64,000 bases of DNA from Candidatus Proelusimicrobium tauri. Its GTDB lineage: Bacteria > Elusimicrobiota > Elusimicrobia > Elusimicrobiales > Elusimicrobiaceae. This document shows, in pieces, positions 9,301-18,135 of this stretch. The position numbers were made by a program, and so were the translations under genes. Position 1 is the stretch's first letter. Every line of letters begins with the position of its first letter. The notes under the pieces were generated by a model. The model had not been told where the DNA came from and ran no database searches. It saw nothing but the letters and a program-made list of their open reading frames with translations. The stretch spans positions 248,001-312,000 of the forward strand of contig DBYY01000009.1 in assembly GCA_002311025.1 (NCBI GenBank), given 5' to 3'.

Positions 9301-11064
9301 TTACTTTACTCCGTAATAGGCCTTTATTATATTACGCGCAATAGGCGCCGCCGCCGAAGAACCGCCTTTACCAAACTCCACAAACACAGATAAGGCAATA
9401 TCAGGTTCTTGACCGGGTAAACCGGCAAAAGCCAAAAACCAGCCATGGTCATCACCGTGCGGATTTTGTGCAGTTCCCGTTTTGCCGTATACATCAATAC
9501 CTTCCACTCTGGCAGCACGGCCGGTTGCTCTATCTACAACACCTTTTAAGGCCTGATGTATAATTTCATAATGGCCTTCTTTAAGTTCCGCTCGGGCAAT
9601 AATTTCAGGTTTATTTTCTTTTAAAATATGACCTTGCGGATCAACAATTTTTTGAATATAATAAGGTCTATATATATTACCTTTTGAAGCAAGCGCCGCA
9701 CCGTAAACAGCCATTTGTAAAGGCGTTAAAAGCAGTTCCCCTTGCCCGATAGAAAGATTTAAAGTATCGCCGGCAAACCAATAGGTTCTGTTTCTTGCGC
9801 GTTTTGAAGGGCCGTAAATATTGCCTCTTTTTTCTCCAGATAAATCTATACCTGTTTTTTGACCGAGTCTAAATAATTTTTGAATTTTTTCAATGGAATT
9901 TGCACCCGTTTTTAAGGCAAGTTCATAAAAATAAACATCGCAGGACTGTGCCATCCCTTCCATAAAATCTATATTAGGGCCGTGTGTTTTCCAACACTTA
10001 AACTCCCTATTATTCATCATAATTTTACCTTTGCATGTCGTATGATCGTGTAAATCCAATCTGCCGTTTTCTAAAGCGGCAATACCTGTTATTGTTTTAA
10101 AAGTTGAAGCCGGCGGATACATCCCTTGCAGAGCCAAATTATACTCCGGTATCTTTTTTGCCGAAGGATGTATACCTTCATCACCGTAAGCAATAAAGAC
10201 ATTCGGGTCAAAATCAGGCGCGCTGACCATTGCTAAAACCGCTCCCGTTTTGGCATCTAAAACAACAGCCGCACCGCGACCGGTAATAGATTTTTTTATA
10301 CCCTCTTCTGCGGCTTTTTGAACATCAAAATTAAGCGTTGTCCAAACATCGGCACCTTTAGCCCATTTATTATCTTTAAGTTTTTGTTTTACGCGTCCCA
10401 TATAATCTACTTCAAGATAAAGTCCGCCGTCTCTACCTTTAAGTTCACTTTCGTAGCGTTTTTCTATACCGCTTTTTCCGATTTTTGAATTTAAACGATA
10501 ATCGGTATTTTCTTCTTTGCGGTTCCAAAACTTATTATCCATAGTTCCCATATAACCAAGCAAATGGGCGGCAAAAGCGCCGTTGGGATAATCTCTTTTT
10601 GTTTCTTCAAGTAAATATAAACCGGAATAATAAACCTCAAGTTCGCTAAAAGAAAATGCGCGTTTTGGCGAAATGTTCTGTGCAATTAAAACTGCTTTCC
10701 CGCTTTTAACACCTTTATTTAAAAGTTTAAGAATATCTTTTGAATCTGTATTTAAAAAAGAAGCAATATCGGAACTTAAAGAAGATAAATATTCCTTATC
10801 TACTTTTTGAGAACCGGGTAAATAATATAAACTAAATGATGGAACATTACCCGCAAGGGTCTTACCGTCTGCAGCCAAAATACGCCCGCGCGGCGCCGTT
10901 TGATATAAAATTTGCGTGCGGTTTTGCTCCGCTGCCAAAGCATATTTTTCATGTGAGATTAATTGTATATCCATTAATCTAAATGCTATTAAAGCAACGG
11001 CCAAATAACTTGCGTATTGTAAAAAACGCAATCTGTTAATATTAAAAAAATCTTTTTGCTTCAT
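9301..11064 (-). CDS. mrdA: Penicillin-binding protein 2 (elongasome transpeptidase)
   Basis: A 587-residue class B PBP. It has one N-terminal span (about 13-32), a pedestal/dimerisation domain with APRGRI (near 58), and a transpeptidase domain with SxxK (PPASTFKTITG, near 317), SxN-equivalent SCD (near 373) and KTGTAQ (near 528). It cross-links peptidoglycan in the periplasm during side-wall growth. Its start lies inside the 3' end of mreD, a 23-bp overlap typical of coupled genes. SCD in place of SxN is common among PBP2 proteins. Confidence 0.96.
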   Translation of the reverse strand: MKQKDFFNINRLRFLQYASYLAVALIAFRLMDIQLISHEKYALAAEQNRTQILYQTAPRGRILAADGKTLAGNVPSFSLYYLPGSQKVDKEYLSSLSSDIASFLNTDSKDILKLLNKGVKSGKAVLIAQNISPKRAFSFSELEVYYSGLYLLEETKRDYPNGAFAAHLLGYMGTMDNKFWNRKEENTDYRLNSKIGKSGIEKRYESELKGRDGGLYLEVDYMGRVKQKLKDNKWAKGADVWTTLNFDVQKAAEEGIKKSITGRGAAVVLDAKTGAVLAMVSAPDFDPNVFIAYGDEGIHPSAKKIPEYNLALQGMYPPASTFKTITGIAALENGRLDLHDHTTCKGKIMMNNREFKCWKTHGPNIDFMEGMAQSCDVYFYELALKTGANSIEKIQKLFRLGQKTGIDLSGEKRGNIYGPSKRARNRTYWFAGDTLNLSIGQGELLLTPLQMAVYGAALASKGNIYRPYYIQKIVDPQGHILKENKPEIIARAELKEGHYEIIHQALKGVVDRATGRAARVEGIDVYGKTGTAQNPHGDDHGWFLAFAGLPGQEPDIALSVFVEFGKGGSSAAAPIARNIIKAYYGVK

Positions 11065-11554
11065 TAGTATCTTTTAAAGGTCCCCAACTTAAATACTTGT
11101 TTATCACAAAGTATATAAGAGGTAAAAGCAAACCGGTTAAGGCCGAACCAAGCAGGAAATTTATGAAACCTTGCCAAACAAATTCACCTGTAAAAACTCT
11201 GCCGATTAAGCCATAAAAAACAAGCAAAAGCATATTCAAAAAGGTTGTAATTACCATTTGAGGAGTACTATCCCTAAAATCTATTTTGTCATCGATAATA
11301 TAAAAAATAAATAAAACACAAGTAAAAGCAAGAGAACTTGCTCCGAATAAAGTATTCCCGAAAAAGTCTAAAAAAAGTCCGCTGAAAAACCCAAATAAAT
11401 ATCCGCCAAACTCGCTTAATTTAGAGGCCATAACCAAAGTAAAAGCAAACATTACACCTGGAATTATACCGTATTGGCAGAGAAATTCTATGGCAAGCCA
11501 ATGGAGTATTGTTGCAATAACAAAGATAAAACAAACATTTAAAAACTTTATCAT
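11042..11554 (-). CDS. mreD: Rod-shape-determining protein MreD
   Basis: A 170-residue integral membrane protein with about five hydrophobic spans. It is identified by size, hydrophobicity, GFFSGLFLDFFG (the MreD GxxxGlxxD-like stretch) and strict position between mreC and mrdA. It overlaps mreC by ATGA at its start and mrdA at its end. It couples the MreB filament with the periplasmic MreC/PBP2 machinery. Confidence 0.9.
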   Translation of the reverse strand: MIKFLNVCFIFVIATILHWLAIEFLCQYGIIPGVMFAFTLVMASKLSEFGGYLFGFFSGLFLDFFGNTLFGASSLAFTCVLFIFYIIDDKIDFRDSTPQMVITTFLNMLLLVFYGLIGRVFTGEFVWQGFINFLLGSALTGLLLPLIYFVINKYLSWGPLKDTNEAKRFF

Positions 11555-12408
11555 TTTTTCTTTTCCTCCAAAGGCAAATTAAGAGCAGGCATTATTAAAA
11601 CTTCTCTTACGGAACTGCTATCTACCGCAGGAATTAAATTTGCAGTTATAAAAGAATCTTCCTTCGTTTGGGTATTAGCCGCCCCTATATAACCAATCAA
11701 AACACCGTCGGGGAAAATAGCACTCGAAACGGATGTATAAACTTTTTCCCCTTCCGTTAATTCCTGCCCGAGTGTAATATATTTAACAAGCATAGTTCCT
11801 TTAGTATTACCAATAGCAAGGCCTTCTTTTTTACTTTGTGATAAAAATGCCGCAACGGCAAAGTCTTCATCGCTGCTTAAAAGTATTTTACTTGTTGTTA
11901 AAGAAACTTCAATAACTTTACCTACAAGACCGACTTGCCCATCTTGTATTGCAATTACCGGCGCACGCAAAGAAACACCGTCTTGGCTGCCTTTATCAAC
12001 AATAATTGTTCCCCTTCTAGAAGGTTCCCTATAAGCAACTTTAGCCCAAAGTCCGCGCCATTTTTCTTTAGCGGGAAGTTGAAGAGCCTCATTTAATCTT
12101 TTATTCTCTTCTAAAAGGGCTTGATTTTGTGCGTTTTCTATAAGTAAGCGGGAAATATCTGCTTGCAGTTTTAAGTTTTTATCTGCCGTATCAAGTAAAT
12201 CTTTTGTGCTGGCAAGAGCATCTTTTGTATACTGCATTATGCTGTGGGAAGTTCTTATTTGAGGAATAAAAATATAAGTTAAAACCGCCCTTGCGGAAAC
12301 AACTATCCCCTGCAAAGGTAAAAGCATTAGAATCAAAGAAAGCACGGCAAAAAATACCGGCAAATTTATTGAATAACCTCTTTCTAAAGCACTTATTTTC
12401 TGTTTCAT
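11551..12408 (-). CDS. mreC: Rod-shape-determining protein MreC
   Basis: A 285-residue protein: a short cytoplasmic start, one membrane span (VFFAVLSLILMLLPLQGIVV), a coiled coil (about 70-110, rich in Leu, Asn and Glu) and the double beta-barrel periplasmic domain (VAYREPSRRGTIIVDKGS..., LVGKVIEVSLTTSKILLSSD). It scaffolds PBP2/RodA. There is no Shine-Dalgarno; a TATAAG box sits only 5 nt before the ATG, and an intrinsic terminator separates it from mreB, so mreCD-mrdA-rodA probably has its own, perhaps leaderless, promoter. Confidence 0.95.
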   Translation of the reverse strand: MKQKISALERGYSINLPVFFAVLSLILMLLPLQGIVVSARAVLTYIFIPQIRTSHSIMQYTKDALASTKDLLDTADKNLKLQADISRLLIENAQNQALLEENKRLNEALQLPAKEKWRGLWAKVAYREPSRRGTIIVDKGSQDGVSLRAPVIAIQDGQVGLVGKVIEVSLTTSKILLSSDEDFAVAAFLSQSKKEGLAIGNTKGTMLVKYITLGQELTEGEKVYTSVSSAIFPDGVLIGYIGAANTQTKEDSFITANLIPAVDSSSVREVLIMPALNLPLEEKKK

Positions 12409-12413
12409 TTTAA

Positions 12414-12419
12414 CTTATA
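12414..12419 (-). promoter_or_regulatory. Candidate -10 box for a leaderless mreC transcript
   Basis: TATAAG on the minus strand ends 5 nt before the mreC ATG. Transcription would begin at or near the start codon. The lack of any Shine-Dalgarno and the terminator just upstream make this the likely promoter; no clear -35 is visible. Confidence 0.4.
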
Positions 12420-12432
12420 AATATAAAAATAC

Positions 12433-12469
12433 AAAAGCGGGAACTCTCTTTTTAAGAGCACCCGCTTTT
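12433..12469 (-). terminator. Terminator between mreB and mreC
   Basis: A 9-bp outer stem (12433-12441 with 12461-12469) with an inner 4-bp CTCT/AGAG stem. On the minus strand it is followed by a T-rich stretch. It separates the ribosomal/mreB transcript from mreCD. Confidence 0.75.
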
Positions 12470-12488
12470 CTTACAAAAAACCTTTCAA

Positions 12489-13517
12489 TTATAGGTCGTT
12501 TTTGTGAAATTTACCTTCAGAAAGAAATTCCAAATACTTGCCTGTTCCAAGTGCCACGCAACTTAAAGGATCTTTTGCGCAACGAACAGGAATATCTGTT
12601 TCTTTTCTTATAAGTTCGGTTATTCCTCTGAGTAAAGAACCACCGCCGGCTACAACCAAACCTCTGTCAACGAGGTCTGCTGCCAGTTCCGGAGGGGTTT
12701 CTTCCAAGGTTCTTTTTACCAGTTCAACAATTGCGTGAACCGGCTCTAAAAGAGCTTGACGAATTTCTTCGGAAGAAACTGTCATTGTGCGCGGTAAACC
12801 TTGTGTTTGGTCGCGTCCTTTGACTTCCATAGTTTTTTCTTCTTCCAAAGGATAAACTGAACCTATATTAATCTTTACATCTTCTGCCGTGGTTTCACCC
12901 ACGATAAGATTATATTTCTTTCTAAAATATTGAACTATACAATCGGTAATTTCGTCGCCTGCAATATCAATGGATTTAGTGACTACCATACCGCCTAAGG
13001 AAATTACGGCAACTTCCGTTGTGCCACCACCGATATCAACAATCATACTTGCGTGCGGCTCCGTAATAGGCAAATCAGCACCCATGGCTGATGCCATAGG
13101 TTCTTCTATTAAAAAGACTTTCTTTGCACCGGCTTGATGAGCGGCCTCTTCTACTGCGTGACGCTCAACACCGGTAATTCCGGAAGGAATACCTATTACA
13201 ATTGTAGGTCTGAGTAAAGTCTTTCTAGTATGGACGCTTCTAATGAAGTATCTTATCATTTTTTGAGTTACTTCAAAATCAGCAATTACACCATTTTTCA
13301 TCGGGCGAACGGCTATAATATTTGCGGGTGTTCTGCCAAGCATTTGCTTGGCTTTGCTTCCTACTGCTTTTACTTCGCCGGTATCTCTATCCAAAGCGAC
13401 TACGGAAGGCTCCCTAAGCACAATGCCTTTATCCTTAACATAAATAAGGCAGTTGGCTGTGCCTAGGTCCATTCCCATATCACTAGAAAAGAGTCCGCCT
13501 AGATAATCTAATATCAT
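12489..13517 (-). CDS. mreB: Actin-like rod-shape protein MreB
   Basis: A 342-residue MreB of standard length. Actin-fold motifs: phosphate 1 DLGTANCLIYVKDKGIV, GIPSGITGVERHAVEEAA, phosphate 2 DIGGGTTEVAVISLGG, adenosine motif VVAGGGSLLRGI. It forms membrane-bound filaments that steer the elongasome. Its ATG follows the rplQ stop with no gap, so it belongs to the alpha (rpsM-rplQ) ribosomal operon rather than to a separate mreBCD operon, and a terminator follows it. Confidence 0.98.
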   Translation of the reverse strand: MILDYLGGLFSSDMGMDLGTANCLIYVKDKGIVLREPSVVALDRDTGEVKAVGSKAKQMLGRTPANIIAVRPMKNGVIADFEVTQKMIRYFIRSVHTRKTLLRPTIVIGIPSGITGVERHAVEEAAHQAGAKKVFLIEEPMASAMGADLPITEPHASMIVDIGGGTTEVAVISLGGMVVTKSIDIAGDEITDCIVQYFRKKYNLIVGETTAEDVKINIGSVYPLEEEKTMEVKGRDQTQGLPRTMTVSSEEIRQALLEPVHAIVELVKRTLEETPPELAADLVDRGLVVAGGGSLLRGITELIRKETDIPVRCAKDPLSCVALGTGKYLEFLSEGKFHKNDL

Positions 13518-13862
13518 TTAGTCCACCAATTTAATTATTGCGACTTCGGCATTATCGCCTTTTCTAATACCGGCTCTGTAAATTTTTGTATAACCGCCGT
13601 TTCTTGCGGCATACTTTTCAGATAAAACTTCAACTAATTTCTTGTAAGCGGTTCTATCTGTTACAGCATTTTTAAGAGCCAAATTATCTTTTTCTTTTGC
13701 AAGAGTAATAAGACCTTCAACTTCTCTGCGAAGTTCTTTTGCTTTTTGCAAAGTTGTTTTAATTTCTTCGTGCAAAACCAAACTGATTGCCATATTGCTT
13801 AACATTGCTTTTCTGTGTGAAGTGGTTTTGCCTAATTTGCGGTATCCCGTATTTTTAATCAT
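13518..13862 (-). CDS. rplQ: 50S ribosomal protein L17
   Basis: A 114-residue L17. Signature RKLGKTTSHRKAMLSNMAISLV at the N-terminus and the NGGYTKIYRAGIRKGDNAEVAIIKLVD ending region are intact. It sits 10 bp after rpoA, the usual order, and abuts mreB. Binds 23S rRNA near the exit tunnel. Confidence 0.98.
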   Translation of the reverse strand: MIKNTGYRKLGKTTSHRKAMLSNMAISLVLHEEIKTTLQKAKELRREVEGLITLAKEKDNLALKNAVTDRTAYKKLVEVLSEKYAARNGGYTKIYRAGIRKGDNAEVAIIKLVD

Positions 13863-13872
13863 TTCAAAACTC

Positions 13873-14835
13873 CTATAATTTCATCCCTAACTCAAGTTTC
13901 ATTTTGGCGAGTTTTTCTGTCACTTCGTCAAAAGATTTTGAGCCAAAGTTCTTAACCAATCTTAATTGTTCCGGTGTTTTTACCACTAAATCGCGAACAG
14001 TTTTAATACCTTCTGCTTTTAAGCAGTTAACGGATCTGGAAGTTAAATCCATATCTTCAATTGCTTGGGAAAGGACTTCTTCAAGTTCTTCGTTAACTTG
14101 ATTTTCAATTGCAGGAGCAACTGCTTGTTCTTCTTCGGTAATAGAAGGTTCTTCACCTTCAATTGTGAAAATATGTAAAGATTGGGAAAGCAAAATTGCT
14201 GCTTTGTGTAAAGCCTTGCGCGGTTCCAAAGTGCCGTCTGTGGTGATTTCAAGAATTAATCTATCATAGTCGGTTTTTTGACCTACGCGGGCAGGCTCAA
14301 CATCATAATGCACTTTTAAAATAGGAGAAAAGATAGAATCTATCGGCATAAAACCTGCAGGTCTTGCGCCTTTAGGAGTTTCCTCCGCATAGCCTTTGCC
14401 TTTGGTAATTTCAATTTCCATTCTGATTGAACCGCCTGCTTCAATTGTGGCAATAGGTAAATCTTTATTGATGATTTCTACGCCGTCAACTTCTTCAATA
14501 TTTGCTGCGGTTACAACGCCGGGCTTTTCGCTATGTAAGACTAAATATTCTCTATTTTTACCTTCTAATTTAACGCGAAGTTTCTTTAAGTTTAAAAGAA
14601 TTTCTATTACATCTTCTTTAACATTGGGGATTGTGCTATATTCGTGAGTTGTTCCTTCTACACGAACTGCGGAAACTGCAGCACCCTCAAGTCCGGATAA
14701 TAAAATTCTTCTTAAAGAATTACCAACGGTGTGACCCAAGCCTGATTCATAAGGCTCTGCAACGAATCTTCCGTAAGTGTTGCTTTCTTCTTCTACTTTA
14801 ATAGATTTTGGTAAAACTAAATTTTCAAAAGCCAT
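13873..14835 (-). CDS. rpoA: RNA polymerase alpha subunit
   Basis: A 320-residue protein with the N-terminal dimerisation/assembly domain (GRFVAEPYESGLGHTVGNSLRRILLSGLEGAA), a glutamate-rich linker at about 235-255, and the C-terminal domain (LTSRSVNCLKAEGIKTVRDLV...LVKNFGSKSFDEV) that contacts UP elements and activators. Normal position between rpsD and rplQ. Confidence 0.98.
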   Translation of the reverse strand: MAFENLVLPKSIKVEEESNTYGRFVAEPYESGLGHTVGNSLRRILLSGLEGAAVSAVRVEGTTHEYSTIPNVKEDVIEILLNLKKLRVKLEGKNREYLVLHSEKPGVVTAANIEEVDGVEIINKDLPIATIEAGGSIRMEIEITKGKGYAEETPKGARPAGFMPIDSIFSPILKVHYDVEPARVGQKTDYDRLILEITTDGTLEPRKALHKAAILLSQSLHIFTIEGEEPSITEEEQAVAPAIENQVNEELEEVLSQAIEDMDLTSRSVNCLKAEGIKTVRDLVVKTPEQLRLVKNFGSKSFDEVTEKLAKMKLELGMKL

Positions 14836-14848
14836 TATTTTACTCCTA

Positions 14849-15478
14849 TTACTTAGAATAGTGTTCTACTATCAACTGATCATTGACGGGGTAGCTGCTT
14901 TCGCTTCTATCCGGCCATCTGAGCAGGGTGGCTGTCTTTTTGGTATCGTCATATTCAAGGAAACTGGGGCGCAAGGATCTCTTGGAAATTTCTTCCAATC
15001 CTTGTTTAACCACTACACCATCGGCAATTTTACCGACAATGGAAACCTTGTCTCCAATTTTTAATTGATAGGAAGGAATATTGACGAGTTTTTCATTAAC
15101 TCTGATATGTCCGTGTAAGACGAGTTGTCTTGCTGTTCTTAAAGAAGTGGCAAAACCTGCTCTTCTGACGATATTATCAAGTCTTGTTTCCAAGTGTCTT
15201 AAGAATTGTTCACCAGTTTGACCGGTTGCTTTGCTGGCTTTGTCAAACAAATTGGCAAAGGGAACTTCGGTCATGCCGGACATAAATCTGGCTTTTTGTT
15301 TTTCATACAAACGAACACCATATTCGGAAAGTTTGGCTCTTTTTACGCCACCTTTTCCTTTTTTAGCGGAAGCGAGTTTATCCATTACACAATTGGTGTA
15401 GCATTTTGTTCCTTTTAAAAATAATTTGCAAGCTAATTTTCTGCATTTCTTGCAGCTAGGTCCAGTATATCTTGACAT
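14849..15478 (-). CDS. rpsD: 30S ribosomal protein S4, zinc-binding form
   Basis: 209 residues from the ATG at 15478, chosen over an upstream in-frame start because AAGGAG lies 8 nt before it and the protein then begins MSRYTGPSCKKC as in other S4 proteins. Four N-terminal cysteines (9, 12, 26, 30) form the zinc site seen in Cys-plus S4. The S4 RNA-binding domain follows (RLDNIVRRAGFATSLRTARQLVLHGHI). Initiates 30S assembly and in many bacteria represses its own operon. Confidence 0.97.
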   Translation of the reverse strand: MSRYTGPSCKKCRKLACKLFLKGTKCYTNCVMDKLASAKKGKGGVKRAKLSEYGVRLYEKQKARFMSGMTEVPFANLFDKASKATGQTGEQFLRHLETRLDNIVRRAGFATSLRTARQLVLHGHIRVNEKLVNIPSYQLKIGDKVSIVGKIADGVVVKQGLEEISKRSLRPSFLEYDDTKKTATLLRWPDRSESSYPVNDQLIVEHYSK

Positions 15479-15480
15479 TA

Positions 15481-15903
15481 TTATATTCTCCTTGCTTTCG
15501 GCGGTCTGCAACCGTTATGAGGTATGGGGGTTACATCTTTAATAGAGGTTACGACCAAACCTGCTTGCTGTAAAGCTCTTACAGCGGTTTCTCTACCCTG
15601 ACCGGGGCCGCAAACTTTAACAGCAACTTCTTTCATACCCATTGCAACGGCTTTTTCGCCAACTTTATTGCAAGTAATTTGGGCAGCAAACGGAGTGCCT
15701 TTTTTGGTGCCTTTAAATCCGTGTGATCCAGAAGTGGACCAAACCAAAGTTGAACCTTTATCATCGGTAACGGTTACTATGGTATTGTTAAATGAACAGC
15801 TGATATGAACAACGCCGTGTGCGGGTGCTCTGCCAGCTTTCTTTTTATTCTTTGATGCAGCCGGTGCTGCAGTTGTTGTTTCTTGTTTCTTTTCTTCTGC
15901 CAT
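15481..15903 (-). CDS. rpsK: 30S ribosomal protein S11
   Basis: 140 residues. A low-complexity Glu/Thr/Ala/Lys tail (about 1-25) precedes the conserved core GVVHISCSFNNTIVTVTD, and the end is VTPIPHNGCRPPKARRI. The tail is longer than usual. It is 2 bp before rpsD. Confidence 0.97.
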   Translation of the reverse strand: MAEEKKQETTTAAPAASKNKKKAGRAPAHGVVHISCSFNNTIVTVTDDKGSTLVWSTSGSHGFKGTKKGTPFAAQITCNKVGEKAVAMGMKEVAVKVCGPGQGRETAVRALQQAGLVVTSIKDVTPIPHNGCRPPKARRI

Positions 15904-15925
15904 TTTAATTTACCTGTTTTAAATT

Positions 15926-16306
15926 TTAATCAGCCTTAACTTTAGCGCCGACTGTTTTTCTGCGGCCGCGTCTTGTTCTGCTGTTTGTTTTTGTTCTTTG
16001 TCCGCGCGCGGGTAAATTGCGGCGGTGACGGTTGCCTCTGTAGGAACCAATTTCAATAAGTCTTTTGATATTATCGGCGACTTCTCTTCTAAGTTCACCT
16101 TCGACTTTATATTCCTTCTGCAAGAGAGTATTTAATAAACCGGCTTGTTGTTCGGTTAAATCTTTAACTCTTGTAGAGGCTTCAATTTGGCCGTTAAGTT
16201 TGCTTAAAATTTCTTCTGCTACTTTAGGGCCGATACCATAGACATATTGCAATGCTATATCAATTCTTTTGTTCTTCGGTAAATCTATACCTGCGATTCT
16301 TGCCAT
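15926..16306 (-). CDS. rpsM: 30S ribosomal protein S13
   Basis: 126 residues, MARIAGIDLPKNKRIDIALQYVYGIG start and the basic RGQRTKTNSRTRRGRRKTV tail that reaches the P-site. Usual position between L36 and S11. Confidence 0.98.
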   Translation of the reverse strand: MARIAGIDLPKNKRIDIALQYVYGIGPKVAEEILSKLNGQIEASTRVKDLTEQQAGLLNTLLQKEYKVEGELRREVADNIKRLIEIGSYRGNRHRRNLPARGQRTKTNSRTRRGRRKTVGAKVKAD

Positions 16307-16327
16307 ATTCTAACAAATCTCCTCTAA

Positions 16328-16441
16328 TTAACCTTGGCGTTGTTTGTGTTTTGCAACTTTGCAAACCACACGGACGACGCCGTTTCTTTTTACTATTTTA
16401 CATTTCTGACATATCTTTTTTACACTTGCTCTGACTTTCAT
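16328..16441 (-). CDS. rpmJ: 50S ribosomal protein L36
   Basis: A 37-residue protein read directly from the minus strand: begins MKVRASVKKICQKCK and ends KVAKHKQRQG. The zinc ribbon is complete (Cys11, Cys14, Cys27, His32), so this is the zinc-binding form. It lies between infA and rpsM as in most bacteria; its start abuts the infA stop. Confidence 0.97.
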   Translation of the reverse strand: MKVRASVKKICQKCKIVKRNGVVRVVCKVAKHKQRQG

Positions 16442-16654
16442 TTATTTCTCCCGATAGATTATTCTGCCTTTAGTTAAGTCATACGGAGAAAGTTCCAATT
16501 TAACTTTATCACCAGGTAAGATCCTGATGTGGAACATTCTCATTTTACCTGAAATGTGTCCCAAAATAACTTTGCCACCTGCAATTTCAACTTTGAACAT
16601 TGCATTTGGTAAAGCCTCAAGTATTTTGCCTTCAACTTCTATCTTATCGCTCAT
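16442..16654 (-). CDS. infA: Translation initiation factor IF-1
   Basis: 70 residues, a single S1-like OB fold: EVEGKILEALPNAMFKVEI, HISGKMRMFHIRILPGDKV, LSPYDLTKGRIIYR. Binds the ribosomal A site during initiation. Located between map and rpmJ. Confidence 0.98.
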   Translation of the reverse strand: MSDKIEVEGKILEALPNAMFKVEIAGGKVILGHISGKMRMFHIRILPGDKVKLELSPYDLTKGRIIYREK

Positions 16655-16691
16655 AATCGCCTAAATGGCGTTTCCTCCGTATTATTTAACT

Positions 16692-17438
16692 TTATGCCGT
16701 CAATATAAGGTGCCCGTTTTGGGTCACTGCGACACTATGTTCAAAATGGGCAGAATAACTGCCGTCTTTTGTAACAACCGTCCAGTCGTTGTCTAAAACT
16801 TCAACTTCATCCCCACCCAGGTTCAACATCGGTTCTATCGCAAGAACCATACCTTCTTTTAAAATAGGTCCTTTACCTTTAGGTCCGTAATTTAAAACGC
16901 AAGGTTCTTCGTGTAGTTTACGGCCTACGCCGTGCCCGCAATAATCGCGGACTATACCAAGTTTACCTACTGTGGCGTAAGTTTCAACCATATTGGATAT
17001 ATCGCCAAGATGTATCCCCGGTTTTACAAGTTCTATTGCTTTGTTTAAGGCCTTTTGAGTTTGCTCTAAAAGCCTTGTCGCCTCGCTTGCAACTTTGCCC
17101 ACAGGTATGGTGAGGGCTGCGTCCGCATGAAATCCGTCAAGATAAGCGCCGACATCAATACCTACTATGTCGCCTTCTCTTAATATTTTTGTTTTACTGG
17201 GTATCCCGTGCACTACTTCTTCGTTTACCGAAGCGCAAATGCTGGCAGGAAAACCGCCGTATCCCAAAAATGACGGAACAGCGCCGCAACTCCTTATAAC
17301 TTCTTCAGCTATTTTATCTAGATGCCAAGTGCTAACACCGGGTCTTACTTCAATTTGCATCCTCTTTAAAACTTTGGATACAACTTTACCCGATGCTTGC
17401 ATTTTCTTGATTTCTTCACTACTCTTTAATTCTATCAT
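16692..17438 (-). CDS. map: Methionine aminopeptidase type I
   Basis: A 248-residue pita-bread metallopeptidase. Visible metal ligands: VGIDVGAYLDGFHADAALT (two Asp), GHGVGRKLHEEP (His), AIEPML (Glu) and SAHFEHSVAVT (Glu). Removes initiator Met in the cytoplasm. Overlaps adk by ATGA, hence coupled. Confidence 0.97.
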   Translation of the reverse strand: MIELKSSEEIKKMQASGKVVSKVLKRMQIEVRPGVSTWHLDKIAEEVIRSCGAVPSFLGYGGFPASICASVNEEVVHGIPSKTKILREGDIVGIDVGAYLDGFHADAALTIPVGKVASEATRLLEQTQKALNKAIELVKPGIHLGDISNMVETYATVGKLGIVRDYCGHGVGRKLHEEPCVLNYGPKGKGPILKEGMVLAIEPMLNLGGDEVEVLDNDWTVVTKDGSYSAHFEHSVAVTQNGHLILTA

Positions 17439-18070
17439 TTTTTGAGACCTAATGCACGCAAAATATCATTATTAACTTCGCGCGCAGGTTTACCGGCATC
17501 TATATGTTTTATGCCCGTAGAAGATTCATAGAAATCTACTAAGGGGCTTGTTTGCTTTTCAAATACCTCTATGCGATGTTTTGCGCTTTCAAGAGTGTCG
17601 TCGCTGCGGGTAATTAACTGCCCGCCACAAGAACACTGACCTGTATAGTTCGGTGCGTAAATATTATGAATCGCTCCGCATTTTGAACATAATCTTCTTG
17701 AAGTTAATCTTTTTATTACTTCTTCTTTGCTTAATTCAAGAGAGATAACATAATCTATCTTCTGGTTAAGAGCGTCCAAACTTACTTTCAAACTCTGCGC
17801 TTGAGGTATAGTTCTGGGAAAGCCATCTAAAATACGATTGCCGTTCCCTTTTTTTAAAACTTGTTCAACAAGTTTTATTATTAGTTCATCGCTGACTAAA
17901 TTGCCTTGCTTAATACAACTTTCAACTTCTTTGCCAAGCGGGGTAGCAAGGGCAATTTCTTTTCTTATCATATCCCCCGTAGAAATATGTTCAAAATTAT
18001 ATTCTTTTACCAATATATCTGCTTGTGTACCTTTGCCGGCACCCGGATAACCTAGTAAAATTATATTCAT
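17435..18070 (-). CDS. adk: Adenylate kinase with zinc LID
   Basis: 211 residues from the ATG at 18070, chosen because AAGGAG precedes it and the protein then starts MNIILLGYPGAGKGTQA, the Walker A P-loop. The long-form LID carries a four-cysteine zinc site (CSKCG...CSCGG). Balances AMP, ADP and ATP. Upstream in-frame codons overlap secY and are not needed. Confidence 0.97.
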   Translation of the reverse strand: MNIILLGYPGAGKGTQADILVKEYNFEHISTGDMIRKEIALATPLGKEVESCIKQGNLVSDELIIKLVEQVLKKGNGNRILDGFPRTIPQAQSLKVSLDALNQKIDYVISLELSKEEVIKRLTSRRLCSKCGAIHNIYAPNYTGQCSCGGQLITRSDDTLESAKHRIEVFEKQTSPLVDFYESSTGIKHIDAGKPAREVNNDILRALGLKK

Positions 18071-18135
18071 ATTTTCTCCTTGGCTTATTTTTTGGCTGAT
18101 TCTGTTTTTATTTACAGAACCAGCCAAAATAAATT

